Shown here: positions 12,738-14,487 of the stretch, in pieces | Layout of the letters: each line of letters starts with the position of its first letter | How positions within the stretch are numbered: the stretch's first letter is position 1 | Assembly (NCBI GenBank): GCA_963578105.1 | Contig: CAUZBP010000110.1 | Coordinates: forward strand, 1 to 14,487 | Source: GCA-2718815 sp963578105 | GTDB taxonomy: Bacteria; Planctomycetota; Planctomycetia; Pirellulales; Pirellulaceae | Reading direction: 5' to 3' | Length of the DNA: 14,487 nt | The notes under the pieces: model-generated | Told to the model about the DNA's origin: nothing | What the model saw: the letters and a program-made list of their open reading frames with translations, nothing else | Database searches by the model: none | Translations under genes and position numbers: made by a program

Positions 12738-14225
12738 ATGCCCATGCGAGTTGGAATTTTAGGATTGCTTCAGGAGTCGAACACGTTCTTGCCCCAGCCA
12801 ACTCGCTGGGAGCATTTTGCCGCCGAGGTAATTGCTCGTGGAGAAGAGGTGCGCGAAGCTTTCGCGGCGAGTCCCCATGAAATCGGTGGATTTTTCAGCG
12901 GGTTGGAGGAGGAAGGTATTGAAGCGGTGCCCCTGTTTGCCGCTCGTGCACTTCCATTTGGCAGAGTCGAAGCGGCCTCGTTTCGGCGTTTGGTGGACAC
13001 GATGTTCGGTGAACTGGAGCGTTGTGGCAAGCTGGATGGCCTGCTTGTGGCCCCTCATGGTGCCACCGTAAGTGAAGAGGAACCGGATGCCGACGGTTTC
13101 TGGTTATCGCAGGTCCGTGAAATGGTGGGAGTCGACATGCCTGTCGTCGGGACGCTGGATCCGCACGTCAATCTCAGTCCGAAAATGGTGAGTGCCTGTG
13201 ACGCTTTAATGGCTTATCGTACGAATCCCCATGTGGACCAGTTGCAACGAGGCATTGAAGCGGCGCAGCTTATCGCCCGGATGCTGAAAACGGGGCTGCG
13301 TCCTACGATGGCCGCTGAGTTTCCTCCCCAGGTGATCAGCATCGAATGTCAATGTACCCAGGAGCCGCCTTGTCAGGATCTCTTCGAAATGGCGGACCGG
13401 ATGCTCGAACAGCCAGAAGTTCTTACCAACAGCGTCCTGTTAGGGTTTCCCTATGCTGATGTGCGGGAAATGGGATCGTCAGTGATTACCGTCACCGACG
13501 ACGATCCCGGCCTGGCACGAGAGTTGTGTCAACGTTTGGCCGGCGAGATGTGGCGGCAACGAAAAAACCTGGTGGGTCAGCCCTTGGATGTGCAGGCTTC
13601 GATCGATTTGGCGCTCCAGTCCAAATCCCCGGTCTGTTTGCTGGACATGGGTGACAACGTGGGCGGGGGGTCACCTGCGGATGGAACTTGGATCGCGCAC
13701 GCGTTATTCGAACGGGGTGTTAAAAACAGCATCGTGGTGCTGAATGATCCCGACTGCGTACAGCAAGCGATGGTGGCGGGCCCGGGCCGGAAACTTGCGC
13801 TGCAGATTGGTGGCAGGAGCGGTCCACTGAACGGAACTCCACTCGAGGCCAGTTTCAGCGTCAAGAGCATGCACGACGGAAAGTTTTTCGAGTCGCAGAC
13901 CACCCATGGCGGGTACAGTTCCTTCGACCAGGGGCCTACCGTGGTGTTAACGACCGACGGTGGTTTGACAGTGGTGGTCACCTCCCGACGTATGGTACCT
14001 TACAGTTTGGGACAGCTGACCAGTTGTGACCTTGATCCCGGTTCATTTCGTGTACTGGTTGCCAAGGGGGTCAATGCTCCGATCGCGGCCTATCAATCGG
14101 TCTGTCCAACTTTTATTCGTGTCAACACGGATGGTTGCACCTCGGCTGATGTAACCAAATTTGAGTTTCACGGCCGCAGGCGACCCATGTATCCCTTTGA
14201 ACCCGATACAAGTTGGAATGTTTAA
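12738..14225 (+). CDS. M81-family metallohydrolase (MlrC/microcystinase C-like)
   Basis: The 495-residue protein has the two-part layout of the MlrC family. The N-terminal DUF1485/M81 domain (about 3-290) carries LLQESNTF (Glu13), APHGAT (His107), LDPHVN (Asp141, His143) and TNPHVD (His165), the acidic and His residues expected to hold zinc. The MlrC C-terminal domain (about 298-480) begins with LLDMGDNVGGGSPADGT (302-318), a clear family signature. MlrC itself cleaves linearised microcystin, but most relatives act on unknown substrates and many sit in amino-acid or imide catabolism clusters, so a microcystin role should not be assumed. There is no signal peptide. ATG 12744 (MRVGILGL) is an equally good start; neither has a clear ribosome site. 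The gene is divergent from the M24 peptidase gene. Confidence 0.9.
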   Translation: MPMRVGILGLLQESNTFLPQPTRWEHFAAEVIARGEEVREAFAASPHEIGGFFSGLEEEGIEAVPLFAARALPFGRVEAASFRRLVDTMFGELERCGKLDGLLVAPHGATVSEEEPDADGFWLSQVREMVGVDMPVVGTLDPHVNLSPKMVSACDALMAYRTNPHVDQLQRGIEAAQLIARMLKTGLRPTMAAEFPPQVISIECQCTQEPPCQDLFEMADRMLEQPEVLTNSVLLGFPYADVREMGSSVITVTDDDPGLARELCQRLAGEMWRQRKNLVGQPLDVQASIDLALQSKSPVCLLDMGDNVGGGSPADGTWIAHALFERGVKNSIVVLNDPDCVQQAMVAGPGRKLALQIGGRSGPLNGTPLEASFSVKSMHDGKFFESQTTHGGYSSFDQGPTVVLTTDGGLTVVVTSRRMVPYSLGQLTSCDLDPGSFRVLVAKGVNAPIAAYQSVCPTFIRVNTDGCTSADVTKFEFHGRRRPMYPFEPDTSWNV

Positions 14226-14487
14226 TAACGCCGAGAGGTCTTGTGAAGTTGACGGTTCTGCTTGCCGGGGATTGAATGTATCCTTTCGACCTTGTCGTTC
14301 TTACGGACGGGCCGGTGTTCGGATCGTCGTAGCGCATCTTGGGATCGACTCCGGACAGTTGCCAGAAATCAAGTCTTCCTTCAGCGACCTTGCGCCGAAT
14401 AAACAAACTACCGCCGTCACATTTTCGGCTTGGGTCCATAGTGGACGAAGGAAGGAATTAACGGACCGGCCGTGATTCCTCCATCGA
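14226..14487. other. Downstream region without a recognisable gene
   Basis: No convincing gene begins or ends here. An open frame on the minus strand (14439 to 14122) has a somewhat protein-like beginning (GGSLFIRRKVAEGRLDFWQLSG), but it overlaps the end of the M81 gene antisense by 104 bases and I do not recognise it. No T-rich hairpin follows the M81 stop codon. Confidence 0.4.

Noticed and set aside
14122..14439. Minus-strand open frame of 105 codons at the window end
   Set aside because: The first half looks slightly protein-like, but it overlaps the M81 gene antisense by 104 bases, has no visible ribosome site, and matches no family I know.

Overview
The window looks like chromosomal DNA from a planctomycete (phylum Planctomycetota). 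The strongest sign is the tandem pair of a secreted DUF1549/DUF1553 protein (PSCyt2/PSD1) and a Tat-type DUF1501 protein, a pairing characteristic of that phylum. Weak or absent Shine-Dalgarno sequences in front of most genes, long spacers and moderate GC content fit the same view. There are eleven well-supported protein genes and no recognisable tRNA, rRNA, CRISPR array, transposase or phage gene.

Layout. Bases 1-875 hold no convincing gene but several short hairpins. Next, on the plus strand, come a stand-alone UDP-N-acetylglucosamine pyrophosphorylase (GlmU N-terminal domain only, 876-1619) and PRPP synthase (prs, 1978-2922), an order that recalls the gcaD-prs pair of Firmicutes. Facing them on the minus strand are a secreted thioredoxin-fold protein without a CxxC motif (4102-3572) and a MaoC-type hydratase (3498-3043). 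A 537-base gene-free stretch follows. Then, on the plus strand, come a monomeric sarcosine oxidase-like flavoprotein (4640-5776), the PSCyt2/PSD1 protein (5888-7942, with a good sigma-70-like promoter) and the DUF1501 protein (8005-9468). An FkbM-type methyltransferase lies on the minus strand (10423-9617) and a small membrane-anchored DUF4864-like protein on the plus strand (10769-11338). The window ends with a divergent pair: an M24 (Xaa-Pro-type) metallopeptidase on the minus strand (12506-11397) and an M81/MlrC-family metallohydrolase on the plus strand (12738-14225). The last 262 bases show no gene.

How the genes fit together. GlmU-N and Prs supply activated precursors: UDP-GlcNAc for envelope sugars, and PRPP for nucleotides, His and Trp. 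The PSD1/DUF1501 pair is exported and probably works as one module of unknown biochemical role. Sarcosine oxidase, M24 and M81 could all serve breakdown of modified amino acids or peptides, but they do not form one operon and the link is inference. I found no clearly new defence or mobile system. The least explained parts are the non-coding stretches, several of which carry inverted or iterated repeats, and an orphan open frame between glmU and prs.
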